Below are positions 1-10,430 of a DNA stretch of 64,000 bases, piece after piece (positions within the stretch are counted from its first letter, which is position 1; every line of letters starts with the position of its first letter). Under the pieces are notes generated by a model. That model saw only the letters and a list, made by a program, of their open reading frames with translations, made no database searches and was not told the DNA's origin. A program made the position numbers and the translations under genes. This stretch comes from Maribellus sp. YY47 (GTDB lineage: Bacteria > Bacteroidota > Bacteroidia > Bacteroidales > Prolixibacteraceae), in NCBI RefSeq assembly GCF_023111095.1, contig NZ_JALGYW010000003.1:255446-319445 (forward strand). The letters run 5' to 3'.

Positions 1-898
1 CAAGGGTAACAATTGCTTCGCGTGGAGCAAAGTTAGAGTTGTTGTCGAAAGTGAATTCCAGCGCATCGCCATTGCGGGTAAGCGAGGTAATCCAGGTTGC
101 TTCTGTTTCGGCAGTCCAGTCTACTGAAGCGTCGATGCCAACAGTAACAGTTGCTTCGGGTTGAGCAGGAACAGCACTTAAAACTTCAGCATCTTCAGCC
201 AATACTTCAAGAGAGATACCTTTCTGTACAATTGTTCTTACTACTTCATCCATTGTTGTTTTCAATGTAAAAGAAGCTTCTCTTTTTAATCCGCTGTTTG
301 CCTGCGCTGTTACATCAATAGTAACCGGCTCGTCAGACGCAGTACCTGAAATAGCGCTAAATGTTACCCAAGGTTGGTCGCAAACAATTTCCCAGGCTTT
401 GTTTGAAAGGATGGTCATTGTTTTGGTTTCCGCCGGATCGGTAGCAAATTCTTCATACAAGGCAGGACCTTCCACATGCAGGTTACCGCGAGGCGCCTGA
501 ACCACTTTTACTACAACCGGTTCGTTAACATTTTCAGCAGTGATTGTTAGCGTAGCCACACGTGGACTTGTAGTGGTATTGGTAGTCATTTTAACAGTAA
601 CTTCAGCAACCAATGCGCTTGCTGCACTGTTCCCGGGAGTTACTACACACCAGCTTTGCTCTTCGGCATCGGTTGCCACAGAAATTTGCCAGGGTGTGTT
701 TGCACTTACACTGAATACAATATTTTCGGGCGATAAAGTTTGTGCATCGTATTGTGCCAAAGCGTCGCTGGTCAGAGCCGGAGCGCCCACCACCTGAGAA
801 TCGATTCCACCGTACTCTTCACACGATGAAAATAGTCCTGTAATAGCTAAAATTAAGATTAAAGCTGCAGCTATATTTTTAAATTTATTTGTCTTCAT
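1..898 (-). CDS. BACON-repeat lipoprotein (3' end beyond window)
   Basis: Open frame of 299 codons from ATG at 898 to the left edge with no stop, so the protein is C-terminally incomplete here. The start has a lipoprotein signal: hydrophobic residues 9-23 then LFSSC with Cys26 followed by two Glu. The visible part holds about three repeats of 80-90 residues (roughly 45-125, 130-215, 220 to edge), each with a W near the start, a second W, and an R-x-A-x-[IL]-T strand ending in V-x-Q, which is the look of BACON immunoglobulin-like domains. BACON proteins in such loci are usually surface glycan binders or carry a catalytic domain after the repeats; which applies is hidden past the edge. It lies 36 nt after the second SusD gene and is probably the fifth gene of that operon. 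Confidence 0.8.
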   Translation of the reverse strand, partial: MKTNKFKNIAAALILILAITGLFSSCEEYGGIDSQVVGAPALTSDALAQYDAQTLSPENIVFSVSANTPWQISVATDAEEQSWCVVTPGNSAASALVAEVTVKMTTNTTTSPRVATLTITAENVNEPVVVKVVQAPRGNLHVEGPALYEEFATDPAETKTMTILSNKAWEIVCDQPWVTFSAISGTASDEPVTIDVTAQANSGLKREASFTLKTTMDEVVRTIVQKGISLEVLAEDAEVLSAVPAQPEATVTVGIDASVDWTAETEATWITSLTRNGDALEFTFDNNSNFAPREAIVTL

Positions 899-934
899 TA
901 GATATAATTTTTTCTTGAATAAAACCTAAATCAA

Positions 935-2635
935 TTAATTCCATCCGTTGTTTTGAGGCGCCAGATTGGTGTTTACGAAAAGCTTTTCCTGTGGAATCGG
1001 ATACAAATTCATCGCTTCTTTCCACTGGCGTGTTTCGTACACTATTTTGCGGTATTCTTTCCGGCCTTCATTCTCCAGAATTCTGATGCCATAAAGTTCC
1101 CGTTGTGTTTCAGCACCAATTCCCCAACGGCGGATGTCCCAGAAGCGGTGATCTTCAAAAGCAAATTCCACTCTCCATTCGTTACGCAGCGCGGTAACAA
1201 ACTCTTCTTTGGTACCGATAAGCTTTGCAGGCATTCCGGCATTGGCACGTACTTCGTTCAGGGCTTCCAAAGCCGATTTGGTGTAAGTACCATCGGTATA
1301 ATTTGGATCGCCAAAAGCATTAATCATTGATTCGGCATACGAAAGCAGGGTTTCAGCATAACGATAGGCCACCCAGGTGTGTTTGAATACCGACTCCTGT
1401 CCTACCTCGAAATTGGTTCCCTCAATCACGTATTTCTTCAGGAAATAGCCGGTTGGCGTTCCACCTTCGATTACTGAGAGGTTATCGGCGCCACCGTCTT
1501 TCACATCGATAGTGGTACCTTTAAACGTCATTCCGTCGGCCAGTACCGTTTTGTAAAAACGAGGATCGCGATTGGCGAACGGCTGTGCAGCATCAAATTC
1601 AGGGTCTTCACTCACCCAGCCCAGGTCGGTAAGTGTTACCGCATAACCGTTAATGGTTTCAAAGGCATCAACCAGATTTTGAGACGGGAAAGTTCCCGAC
1701 GCCAAAGTACTGCGTTTGCCGGCGGTTAAACGAATCGGGAAATTATCCAATTCGAACGATGAGCTGTTTCCGTTACGAATCAGCATGATTGCTTCCGGAG
1801 ACGTAGGATTATTCGCTACACCATTGGGGTCCAAGCGGTACAATCCGTTTTCTTCGCTCAGTTGAATCAGATTCCAGGCTGCCTCTGCCGATGCTTTCCA
1901 TTTCGCCACATCCGAAGTTGGGTTGTGCAGTTTACTGGCAGCATAAAGCAGCGCTTTCGATTTCAAAGCATAAGCATATCCGCGGGTTACGCGTCCCACT
2001 TCCTTGTCGAACTCGCTGCTATCGTAGTTTAATGGCAATGCTTCGGCACAGGCATCGCATTCATCAGCAATAAACTGAATTACGTCTTCGAATGCTGTTT
2101 TTGCAATGGTACGATCGGTTTCAATATCGATTACTTCGAGCGGCATGGCAATGTCGCCGTAACGACGGGCAAGTTCAAAGAAATAACTAGCTCTCAGTAC
2201 ACGTGCCTGGGCATCGAAGGTTGCCAGTTGCACCATCCATTTCTTGTAATTGGCTGTGTATTCGTAACGCGAAAAATCGACTGTTTTCAATTTTTCCAGG
2301 AAGGTATTGGCAGCGCGAATTCCGTTGTAAAGCTCCCACTGTGTATCCAATGTATTAATGGCCGACCAGTTACCGGTATTAAAATCCTGCACAGCAGCGC
2401 CCGTATTGGCATATTCTGCATCGTCGGCACCGGCAGCACGCATCGCTCCGCCCAAAACACCGAGGTCTTGCGGAAGGAATGAATAAACTGCTGTAAGTGT
2501 TTGTTTGGTTGTTTCGAAATAAGTGAACACATCTTCTTCTGTTTTCAGATTGTTCGTCTCATCAAACTCAAGAAAACTATTACACGCTCCCATAAAAAAG
2601 GGAAGAACCAACCATATAATTTTTTTAAATTTCAT
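935..2635 (-). CDS. SusD/RagB-family outer-membrane lipoprotein (second pair)
   Basis: 566 residues with a lipobox FFMGAC (Cys18) and the SusD-type N-terminal block (TEEDVFTYFETTKQTLTAVYSFLPQ) with helical TPR-like segments, closing with a typical SusD C-terminus (RNEWRVEFAFEDHRFWDIRRWG around residues 475-500 and LYPIPQEKL near the end). SusD proteins sit on the cell surface over a SusC pore and capture the glycan or other ligand. It follows the short SusC gene by 12 nt, so the two are translated from one message and very likely form one complex. The ligand cannot be read from the sequence. Confidence 0.93.
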   Translation of the reverse strand: MKFKKIIWLVLPFFMGACNSFLEFDETNNLKTEEDVFTYFETTKQTLTAVYSFLPQDLGVLGGAMRAAGADDAEYANTGAAVQDFNTGNWSAINTLDTQWELYNGIRAANTFLEKLKTVDFSRYEYTANYKKWMVQLATFDAQARVLRASYFFELARRYGDIAMPLEVIDIETDRTIAKTAFEDVIQFIADECDACAEALPLNYDSSEFDKEVGRVTRGYAYALKSKALLYAASKLHNPTSDVAKWKASAEAAWNLIQLSEENGLYRLDPNGVANNPTSPEAIMLIRNGNSSSFELDNFPIRLTAGKRSTLASGTFPSQNLVDAFETINGYAVTLTDLGWVSEDPEFDAAQPFANRDPRFYKTVLADGMTFKGTTIDVKDGGADNLSVIEGGTPTGYFLKKYVIEGTNFEVGQESVFKHTWVAYRYAETLLSYAESMINAFGDPNYTDGTYTKSALEALNEVRANAGMPAKLIGTKEEFVTALRNEWRVEFAFEDHRFWDIRRWGIGAETQRELYGIRILENEGRKEYRKIVYETRQWKEAMNLYPIPQEKLFVNTNLAPQNNGWN

Positions 2636-2647
2636 AGTTCTTCTTTA

Positions 2648-5422
2648 TTAAAAGTTAAACTTAATTCCTGCCCAATACGCACGGGTAGCCGGATAAGCTG
2701 CTCCCAATTGTTCCGGATCGGCAAATTCAATATTGTCGAAAGAGAACAAGTTGGTTCCCTGTACATACACATACATATCAGCCACTTTCACCATCGATTT
2801 TGGGAAAGTATAGCCCAGTTTCAGGTTACGCAGTTTCACAAATGAACCGTTGCGGTACCACAACGAACTGTTTACATAGTTATTTGCATTCGCCTGAGTG
2901 GTGAGTCGTGGCATGGTTGCATTTGCTGCATTTTCAGCTGTCCATGGCGTTTCGTTATCGAGGAAAGTGTCTGAGATTGTTCCGTTGCCAATTAATGGTT
3001 TGTACAGCGGGCTGTTCAACAGATTTACGCTTACACCGGTAACTCCCTGGAAAGTAGCTGAAAGATCGAAACCTTTATAGGCTGCATACAGATTGAGTCC
3101 AAAATTGAATTCAGGTTCTGTAGGAGCAAACATTTTCACGATGTCTTTATTGTCGATAAGGCCATCGCCGTTTTGGTCCTTGTATTTCACGTCGCCGGGT
3201 TTTACTTCCGAGAAAGTTTGCGCCGGACTGTTGTTGATTTCCAGTTGATCGTTAAAGAAACCGATTGCTTCCAGTCCGTAAGCCTGGTTTAGCGAATTTC
3301 CTTTGTAATAGAGGTAATCGTATTCCTGGTAAGCCTGGTTTACATTTACCACTTCGCTGGCCAGATAGGTAATATTTCCGTTAATGCTGTATTTGAAATC
3401 ACCAACAGTTGAGTTCCATCCCAGCGAAGCACTGATTCCTTTGTAGTCGACGATTCCGGCATTCTCATTTCCTGTTTGGATACCGATAATTCCGGTTACC
3501 GAGTTGGCCGAAGAAAGTAAAATGTCGCTACGTTCCGAGATAAATCCTTCCACGCTCACATCCAGTTGTTTGTCAAGCATTGTCAAATCAAATCCAACCG
3601 AGGTTTTTTCCAACTTTTCAACGGTTAAATTTTCAACAGGAAGACCGCTTTCACCCAGTCCCCAAGATGGATTATCGCTTGTAATGAAGTAGTAAGAACC
3701 TACTGTTCCATAAGAACTTCTCCATAATTCGTGGCTCAGGTTTCCATCCCAACCTGAAATACCGTGAGAAGCAAACAAGCGTAAATTATCGATGGCGCTT
3801 ACATCCTGCATAAAGGCTTCGTTTGAAATTACCCATGCTCCGGATACTGCGGGGAAGAAACGGAATTTATCACCGTCAGGTAAGTATGAACTTCCTGAGT
3901 ACGAGCCTACCACATCCAACAGGTAACGGTTGTCGTAGTTGTATCCGATAGTACCCACGCCCGATTGACGTTTCTGGCTATTGTTTCTTCCGTTAACAAT
4001 GTAAGTGTAATGGTCGTAAATGGCAGCAGCACTAACGTTATGCTTTCCAAAAGCACGTTCGTATGACAGTTTGCCGTTTACGTTACTTTCGATGTATAAA
4101 CTACTGAATCCCTGATTTGAAAGATTCAATACAGCTGAGTTTTCACCATAGGTAGCAGCAGTATACGACAATGCTCCGGTTGCAGAATCAATAGTCGCAT
4201 TATGGTACATATACTGATAGCTTTTCCCCGACTTTTCATACATCACACCCTGGTTGTCGAAAGAGATTCCCAAGGATGCTTTCAGACCGGGAGTGATGGC
4301 TTGTAAATCCTGTTCCAGTGTAAGGTCAGCATTTAAGGTACCGTATATATTTTTGCTATGACCGCTATCGTGTAAAACGGCAACCGGGTTGTTGGCCTGA
4401 TAAATCAGGTTACCACCATAAGTGCCATTAAGATGACGAATAGGGAAAGCTGCCGCCGGAATTTTGTACAAGTTATTGTACAGTGTATTCAGCGTATAGT
4501 TCGGACCGTTGCTTTCCTGCAACTTTGCCATTACGTTAAAACGCATATAGGTTGAAGAGGTAAGATCGACATCGATATTGGTACGAATATTCAAACGCGA
4601 ATCTTTAACCTGCGAGTCATATCGGCTGTCTTCTTCGTTGGGCGACAACATGGCTTCATCGAGGTAATAATCTACTGCTGTGAAATAACGGAAACGTTCG
4701 CTTCCGCCATTGAAAGTCAGATTCAACCGGTGGTTGTGTCCGGGTTGCGAATAGGCTTCATTCCACCAGTTCACATTGGGATATTCCATCGGGTAGGTTC
4801 CCGATTTAAATGCATCCAGTTCAAACGAATTATAACGTGCACTTAATCCATCGTTAATTAAGGCCTGGTTGATCGATGTCCCATAACGGTAGCTATCGGC
4901 AAAGTCGGGACTGCGAAACTCGTTGTTCATTCCAAACTGATATTTGGCAGTAATTTTCATTTTACCTGCTTTACCCGATTTGGTTGTTACCTGTACCACG
5001 CCGTTGGCGCCTCTTACTCCGTAAATGGCCATCGAAGCAGCATCGGTTAACACAGTGATGTTTTCAATTTCATCGGCAGTAATGTCAGCCAGATTACGAA
5101 CGTAACCGTCGACTAAAATAAGCGGTGCTTTGCCAAACAGTTTTAAAGAAGCCTGGTTGAATGCAGAACTTCCCGAGCCCTGCTCCACCAACAAACCACG
5201 TAATTGCCCGTACAATGCTTTTTTTACATCTATTTCGGGTGAGTTTTGAAAAATCTCAGCACCGGCAGTCGACCCGGCCAGGGTATTCACCCCTTTTAGC
5301 TCTTTCGAGTGGTTTGAAATACTAAGCGTATCCTTTACAGGTTCATCTTGTGCGAAAGCATTTAGCCCCCCGATGAAAACACTTAGTACAATTAATAGGA
5401 TATATAATTTTGGTTTATTCAT
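2648..5422 (-). CDS. SusC/RagA-family TonB-dependent transporter, short form without N-terminal regulatory-like domain
   Basis: 924 residues, signal peptide ending near residue 25 (NAFAQ). The plug begins almost at once: PLILVDGYVRNLADI, ENITVLTDAASMAIYG and VRGANGVVQVTTKSGK lie in about residues 98-155, then a beta-barrel to the terminal aromatic strand (YWAGIKFNF). The usual SusC start, a carboxypeptidase-regulatory-like domain of about 80 residues followed by a VVVGYG TonB-box region, is absent: only about 35 residues separate the signal peptide from the plug. The neighbouring SusC at 7242-10430 has both. It pairs with the SusD gene 12 nt downstream. It may be specialised for a different gating or partner, or work with the first SusC; this is inference. 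Confidence 0.92.
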   Translation of the reverse strand: MNKPKLYILLIVLSVFIGGLNAFAQDEPVKDTLSISNHSKELKGVNTLAGSTAGAEIFQNSPEIDVKKALYGQLRGLLVEQGSGSSAFNQASLKLFGKAPLILVDGYVRNLADITADEIENITVLTDAASMAIYGVRGANGVVQVTTKSGKAGKMKITAKYQFGMNNEFRSPDFADSYRYGTSINQALINDGLSARYNSFELDAFKSGTYPMEYPNVNWWNEAYSQPGHNHRLNLTFNGGSERFRYFTAVDYYLDEAMLSPNEEDSRYDSQVKDSRLNIRTNIDVDLTSSTYMRFNVMAKLQESNGPNYTLNTLYNNLYKIPAAAFPIRHLNGTYGGNLIYQANNPVAVLHDSGHSKNIYGTLNADLTLEQDLQAITPGLKASLGISFDNQGVMYEKSGKSYQYMYHNATIDSATGALSYTAATYGENSAVLNLSNQGFSSLYIESNVNGKLSYERAFGKHNVSAAAIYDHYTYIVNGRNNSQKRQSGVGTIGYNYDNRYLLDVVGSYSGSSYLPDGDKFRFFPAVSGAWVISNEAFMQDVSAIDNLRLFASHGISGWDGNLSHELWRSSYGTVGSYYFITSDNPSWGLGESGLPVENLTVEKLEKTSVGFDLTMLDKQLDVSVEGFISERSDILLSSANSVTGIIGIQTGNENAGIVDYKGISASLGWNSTVGDFKYSINGNITYLASEVVNVNQAYQEYDYLYYKGNSLNQAYGLEAIGFFNDQLEINNSPAQTFSEVKPGDVKYKDQNGDGLIDNKDIVKMFAPTEPEFNFGLNLYAAYKGFDLSATFQGVTGVSVNLLNSPLYKPLIGNGTISDTFLDNETPWTAENAANATMPRLTTQANANNYVNSSLWYRNGSFVKLRNLKLGYTFPKSMVKVADMYVYVQGTNLFSFDNIEFADPEQLGAAYPATRAYWAGIKFNF

Positions 5423-5451
5423 ATCATACAGTTATTAAAATTTGATATTAT

Positions 5452-7236
5452 TTACCAACCTGGATTTTGAGTCATTCCATAGTTTTTGTTGATTTCAACC
5501 AACGGAATAGGCGCCAGGTACCATTTTGTATCCCAGTTTGTTTTCCAGTAACGGGTATGAATACCAATCAAATCCTTTTGTTCAAAAGTGAAGGCTGTTG
5601 GATTCAGGTCATCGTTACCCACCGACTCTAAACCATATAATGTCTTTTTGAAATCGCTTACGCGTCCGTAACGAACAAGGTCGAACCAGCGCACTTCTTC
5701 GTAACCAAATTCCAGTGCACGCTCGCGCAATACGGCTTCACGAAACTCTGCCTGACTCATTCCGGTCGGGAGATTCGACAAGCCCACACGATTACGTACT
5801 TTGTTTACATACTCGTAAGCTACTGCATTGGGGCCGCCATTTACCTGGTTCAAAATCTCGGCATAACTCAGGTAAACTTCAGGCAGGCGCAGATAAGGCC
5901 AGTGAGGGCGGGTGGTTCTGTCGGCTGCTTGCTGCAACACAAATTTCATCATCATAAAACCGGTACTTGTTACCTTATAGTTTGCATGATTTGAATAAGT
6001 AGTAACCACAGTTCCTGACTTATAAATATCACCGGGAACAGCCACTGTTTCGTACAAACGAGGATCGCGCGTAGGTGTTTTTCCTTCAAAGAATGGCTGT
6101 TTTGATGGGTTCTCCCAGTCGAAATCTTCTTCAAAATCAGACCCGTCGGCCCACGGGAACATGTTCACGTAGTTTAACGTTGGCCCCCAGTACAGCGAAT
6201 AGTTTGTAATCATTTGGTCGTGCAGCGATGTTGCACTTCCCTTACGGGTAGAAATCAACACTTCTGTTCCTCCGCGCTGATAGTAAGCCTGGCGATAAGC
6301 CAACCGGCGTGCTTCGTGCGTATCTTCACTTGGCTGAATCAAATCATAATAACCATTTGAATTCAATGCATTGATAAATTCTTCAGCTGTCTTTTTAGCG
6401 TCTTCCCATCTCGAAGCATCTCCGGTCGCATAACGGGTATATTCGTCGGCTTGCGGATGCCAGGGACTAGAAGAGTTGAAAGTTGGACTGGCAGCAAACA
6501 ACTGTACCCGCAATTTCAAACCATAAGCACCGGCTTTGTTCATTCTACCGTCGTCGTCGCCGGCCATAATCCAGTTCAAATGCGGAAGTGCCTGGTCAAT
6601 CAACGAAATAATTGTATCCACACTTTGCTCAAAGCTCAAACGGGGATATTCCATTGTTTCGGTTGGTTCAACGGCATGGTTGAGGTAAGGAAAACCTCCG
6701 ATGTAGCGCAGCATTTCGGCATACGAAATGGCCAGAATCATTTTGGCTTCTGCGGCGCGCTCTGCTTTTTCGGCTGCAGTCATGTCAGGCACCCGGTCTA
6801 CGTTCTCGAGGTAAAACCATGCATAGCGAATGGCACTCCAGTCGTCTTCGGCACCATAACGGTAAGCTTCGTTACCGGCCGACGAATGGCTGGCATTTAA
6901 ACTACCGTTGTAGTATAATTTTGTAGGGCCGTCGCTGGCATTGTCCCTGAAACTTGAATTCAAATCCGTAAGACTTTCCAGTAGATTTAATCCCAATTTA
7001 TTATTGGCGCCATCTGTTCCTGTAGGAATTCCATAGGGCAGATAAGTATAGGCCTGTGTCAGGACTTTTTCGGCATAAAGCTTTGAACTGAACATCGAGT
7101 CAAGCGTCGTCTCGTTCACTTCCGGAGCAGTTCCCAGAAATTCGTCACCAAATTCAATCTCACTGCAAGACCAAACCGCCGTAACGACCATCATCAGGAA
7201 CCCCAGTTTTATAATATTTTTCATCTTCATAATCAT
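5452..7236 (-). CDS. SusD/RagB-family outer-membrane lipoprotein (first pair)
   Basis: 594 residues. Lipoprotein signal with Cys24 in VWSC; starts at Met3 or Met5 (7230, 7224) are equally possible and leave the signal intact. N-terminal block EKVLTQAYTYLPYGIP, central LRLPEVYLSYAEILNQVNGG, and the C-terminal RERALEFGYEEVRWFDLVRYG plus YLAPIPLVEINKN are standard SusD features. It starts 5 nt after the stop of the full-length SusC, so it is its direct partner. A 29 nt gap separates it from the short SusC downstream, consistent with one polycistronic unit. Ligand unknown. Confidence 0.93.
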   Translation of the reverse strand: MIMKMKNIIKLGFLMMVVTAVWSCSEIEFGDEFLGTAPEVNETTLDSMFSSKLYAEKVLTQAYTYLPYGIPTGTDGANNKLGLNLLESLTDLNSSFRDNASDGPTKLYYNGSLNASHSSAGNEAYRYGAEDDWSAIRYAWFYLENVDRVPDMTAAEKAERAAEAKMILAISYAEMLRYIGGFPYLNHAVEPTETMEYPRLSFEQSVDTIISLIDQALPHLNWIMAGDDDGRMNKAGAYGLKLRVQLFAASPTFNSSSPWHPQADEYTRYATGDASRWEDAKKTAEEFINALNSNGYYDLIQPSEDTHEARRLAYRQAYYQRGGTEVLISTRKGSATSLHDQMITNYSLYWGPTLNYVNMFPWADGSDFEEDFDWENPSKQPFFEGKTPTRDPRLYETVAVPGDIYKSGTVVTTYSNHANYKVTSTGFMMMKFVLQQAADRTTRPHWPYLRLPEVYLSYAEILNQVNGGPNAVAYEYVNKVRNRVGLSNLPTGMSQAEFREAVLRERALEFGYEEVRWFDLVRYGRVSDFKKTLYGLESVGNDDLNPTAFTFEQKDLIGIHTRYWKTNWDTKWYLAPIPLVEINKNYGMTQNPGW

Positions 7237-7241
7237 TTTTC

Positions 7242-10200
7242 TTAGAAATTAAGATTCACACCAAAGCTGTACAGCTTTACCAGGGGATAACCTCCGGAGT
7301 TGCTTGTTACACTTTCCGGGTCGGCTAATTTCAGCGGAGAGAATGTTAACAGGTTGTAGGCACTTAATGTGGTTGTAAGCGATTTAAGACCTACGCTTCT
7401 CAGGAAACGAGAGTTAGAGAAAGTATAACCGATGTTTACATTTTTCAGTCTCAGGTAAGCAGAGTTCTGCAACCACAAAGTAGAGCTGGGATTATTACCG
7501 CTACCAAAGTTCCAGGTTTCTGTAGCTTTTGCCGGTCTTGGGTATTTCCCGTCGATATTTTCCGGGGTCCACGAGTCTTCGTAAAGGTGTTTTAGCAAAC
7601 CACGGCTTCCTGCATTGGTATAAGGAATGATATAGTCGGTCTGCAGCAACTTGTCAACGTTGGTTGCACCGGTCCACTGCATCGAAAAGTTAAAGCCTTT
7701 AAAATCGAAACCTGCATTTAATCCGAATGTATATTCCGGACGGGCGGCATATCCGCTTACAGCCTGGTCGTTTGAGTCAACAATACCATCATTGTTTAAG
7801 TCGGCAAACATGGCATCGCCCGGAGCCACTGTAATATAAGGTTGCGGCAATTCGGGATTTAACACGTATTCACCAGCAGCATTCACCACAAAGTCGTCTT
7901 CCTGGTACAAACGAACATACTGATACAAACCAGCGTTACGTCCAGTAGAACCACCTGTCTGGTCCTGGTAATCGTAATTGTTCTTCACTTCGTCCATGAA
8001 TATGATTTTGTTCCGGGCAAACGAAACATTGGTCTTTACGAAATAGTGAAAGTCATTTCTCAGGGTTTCGTTCCATTCCAGGGTAACCTCATACCCCTGG
8101 TTATCTACAACCCCAACGTTCATGTTGGGCATCGAAGTAGCAATAATCGAAGGCAACGAGCGCGGCGTAATCAGAATTCCTGTACGGTGCTCAAAGAAGT
8201 AATCGAAATTTGCAGAAAGACGGCTATCCAGGAAGCGGGCATCGAAACCATAGTTTTGTTTTTCGGCCGTTTCCCAGCTCACACCAATGTTTCCGGGAGT
8301 TCCGTATAGATATCCTTCCTGACTGTTGGCATTTTCAACACCAAAAGAGTAAGAGCCACCAGCCGACCAGGTTCCGGGTTTGTACATAAAACGGGTTTGT
8401 GTACCAACGTCGCTACCAACTTTACCAACAGATGCCCTGATTTTCAGGTAATCAAATACCCCCTGATTTTTCATGAAACCTTCTTCGGTAGCTACCCATC
8501 CTAAAGAAACGGCTGGGAAAAATCCGTAGCGGTTACCGGGTGCGAAGTTCTCCGATCCGTTGTAACCCACGTTTACATCAAACAGGTATTTGTTTTTGTA
8601 ACCGTAAGTAGCACGACCAACATATCCAATATATCCACGGGGCATATACCAGTAACTGGCCAACGATCCGCCTGAAGTTTTTGGATAATAATCTCTCGAC
8701 TGGTTGTAAAGGAACAACCCGGTTACTTTGTGCACTTTATTAAAAGTACGATCGTAATTCACGCGCGCTTCCAGGTACCAGTTACGGTCTCTTCCGTAGG
8801 TTTCGCTATAGCTAAGCGGAGTGTTTGAACCACTCGGTATAAATACAATTGTTTTATCGTAGTCAACCGCTGTAGGAGGAATGGTGCCATCTTCCAACTG
8901 GGTTTTATGATATACAACCTGAGATTCAGAGTTTCCTCCATACCGGTGTTTATTCAGGTTGAAATTATTATCGTAGGCTCCTTTAACCGATGCGCTTAAT
9001 CCTTTGGTAATCACATCCAGTTTTTGGGTAACTTCCAGGTCCATATTCAATTGTGTAGTGAATTGCTCCTGGTATCCGCTACCGAAAAATGGTTTGAAAC
9101 CATCACGAAACTCAACGCTCGGATATCCTTTACCATTTCCACGTGTAAGCACACCATCCACAATTCCGGGAGCAGAGAAAGGTGTTGACCAAACCTGCAC
9201 CATGGTCCAGGTAGGATCGCCCCAGGTGTAACCGTGAGTAGAATTGGGCTGACGGTTTTTCCCCATGTAACCCCCCACACCCAGTTTCATGCTTGTAGTG
9301 TTGGTAAGTTTTACATCGATGTTAGCGCGGTAGTTGTACCGGTTATACTGGTAATTGTTTTCGTACGGAATAATGTCGAAGTTTTTCAGAATACCGTTTT
9401 GATACAGGTATCCGAACGAAACGAAATATTTGATGTTATCGCTTCCACCTGAAATATTCAGGTTGGTTTTACTTTGCAGCGACATATCCCGGAACATATA
9501 ATCGCTCCAGTTGATATTCGGATAAAGCAAAGGATCAGAACCCGTTCTGAATGCTTCAATTTGCTCGGACGTGAATTTATCGTTACTGCCGTTCATATCG
9601 GCTCTCATGTTCCAGAACCGGGCATATTCGTAACTTCCTACCTGCTCTACCATTGCCTGTGGCTGTTGTAAACCAAATGAAGAAGATACATTAATAGAAG
9701 GTGTTCCGGATTTTCCGCGACGGGTGGTTACCAGGATTACACCGTTTGCACCTCTTACACCGAATACCGCTGTAGAAGAAGCATCTTTCAGTACCGAAAT
9801 ACTCTCGATTTCGTTGGCATCGATTTGTGAAAATTCCCTTTCCACACCGTCGACCAGCACCAAAGGCTGCCCGGCAGCGTCGCTTAGCGAACCCGATCCG
9901 CGAATATAAATGGTAGCAGCATCTTTACCGGGCTGTCCTGAACTCTGAACCGAAGAAACTCCGGAAACAGAACCGGCAAGCACATTGGTAACACTGGCCA
10001 CCGGCACTTTTGTTAATTCTTTGGTTTCAATACTCGATAGCGCTCCGGTCAGCGTTGCCCTGTCGGTTTTACCATACCCCACAACTACAAACTCTTCCAG
10101 TGTCTGAGAGTCTGATTTCAATATTACATCGATCGTTGTTCTACCATTAATAGGTATAACCTGGGGCTTAAAGCCGATAAAACTAACCACAAGGCTTCCT

Positions 10201-10430
10201 TTTGAAGGAACGTTAACTAAGGTATAATTACCGTCGATATCGGTAATTGTTCCAATGCTCGTTTGCCCTTCAATAACAACGTTTGCTCCAATTACCGTCT
10301 CACCAAGATCATCTTTCACAGTTCCGGTTACGGTTACGTTTTGAGCAAACATTTCGAAGGATAGCATGCAAAAACATGAAAGCAATAAGCCTTTGCATGC
10401 ATTAATGAAATGTTTTCTTTTGATTTTCAT
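7242..10430 (-). CDS. SusC/RagA-family TonB-dependent transporter, full length
   Basis: 1062 residues. Signal peptide to about residue 29 (EMFAQ), then a carboxypeptidase-regulatory-like domain (VTGTVKDDLGETVIGANVVIEGQTS, about 33-110), a TonB-box-like EEFVVVGYG near 118, the plug (QPLVLVDGVERE, ESISVLKDASSTAVFGVRGANGVILVTT) and a 22-strand-type barrel ending in FGVNLNF. It is the first gene of the minus-strand operon SusC-SusD-SusC-SusD-BACON lipoprotein and imports the ligand handed over by SusD using TonB energy. The regulator gene upstream on the same strand suggests induction by the imported glycan or a breakdown product. Confidence 0.95.
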   Translation of the reverse strand: MKIKRKHFINACKGLLLSCFCMLSFEMFAQNVTVTGTVKDDLGETVIGANVVIEGQTSIGTITDIDGNYTLVNVPSKGSLVVSFIGFKPQVIPINGRTTIDVILKSDSQTLEEFVVVGYGKTDRATLTGALSSIETKELTKVPVASVTNVLAGSVSGVSSVQSSGQPGKDAATIYIRGSGSLSDAAGQPLVLVDGVEREFSQIDANEIESISVLKDASSTAVFGVRGANGVILVTTRRGKSGTPSINVSSSFGLQQPQAMVEQVGSYEYARFWNMRADMNGSNDKFTSEQIEAFRTGSDPLLYPNINWSDYMFRDMSLQSKTNLNISGGSDNIKYFVSFGYLYQNGILKNFDIIPYENNYQYNRYNYRANIDVKLTNTTSMKLGVGGYMGKNRQPNSTHGYTWGDPTWTMVQVWSTPFSAPGIVDGVLTRGNGKGYPSVEFRDGFKPFFGSGYQEQFTTQLNMDLEVTQKLDVITKGLSASVKGAYDNNFNLNKHRYGGNSESQVVYHKTQLEDGTIPPTAVDYDKTIVFIPSGSNTPLSYSETYGRDRNWYLEARVNYDRTFNKVHKVTGLFLYNQSRDYYPKTSGGSLASYWYMPRGYIGYVGRATYGYKNKYLFDVNVGYNGSENFAPGNRYGFFPAVSLGWVATEEGFMKNQGVFDYLKIRASVGKVGSDVGTQTRFMYKPGTWSAGGSYSFGVENANSQEGYLYGTPGNIGVSWETAEKQNYGFDARFLDSRLSANFDYFFEHRTGILITPRSLPSIIATSMPNMNVGVVDNQGYEVTLEWNETLRNDFHYFVKTNVSFARNKIIFMDEVKNNYDYQDQTGGSTGRNAGLYQYVRLYQEDDFVVNAAGEYVLNPELPQPYITVAPGDAMFADLNNDGIVDSNDQAVSGYAARPEYTFGLNAGFDFKGFNFSMQWTGATNVDKLLQTDYIIPYTNAGSRGLLKHLYEDSWTPENIDGKYPRPAKATETWNFGSGNNPSSTLWLQNSAYLRLKNVNIGYTFSNSRFLRSVGLKSLTTTLSAYNLLTFSPLKLADPESVTSNSGGYPLVKLYSFGVNLNF

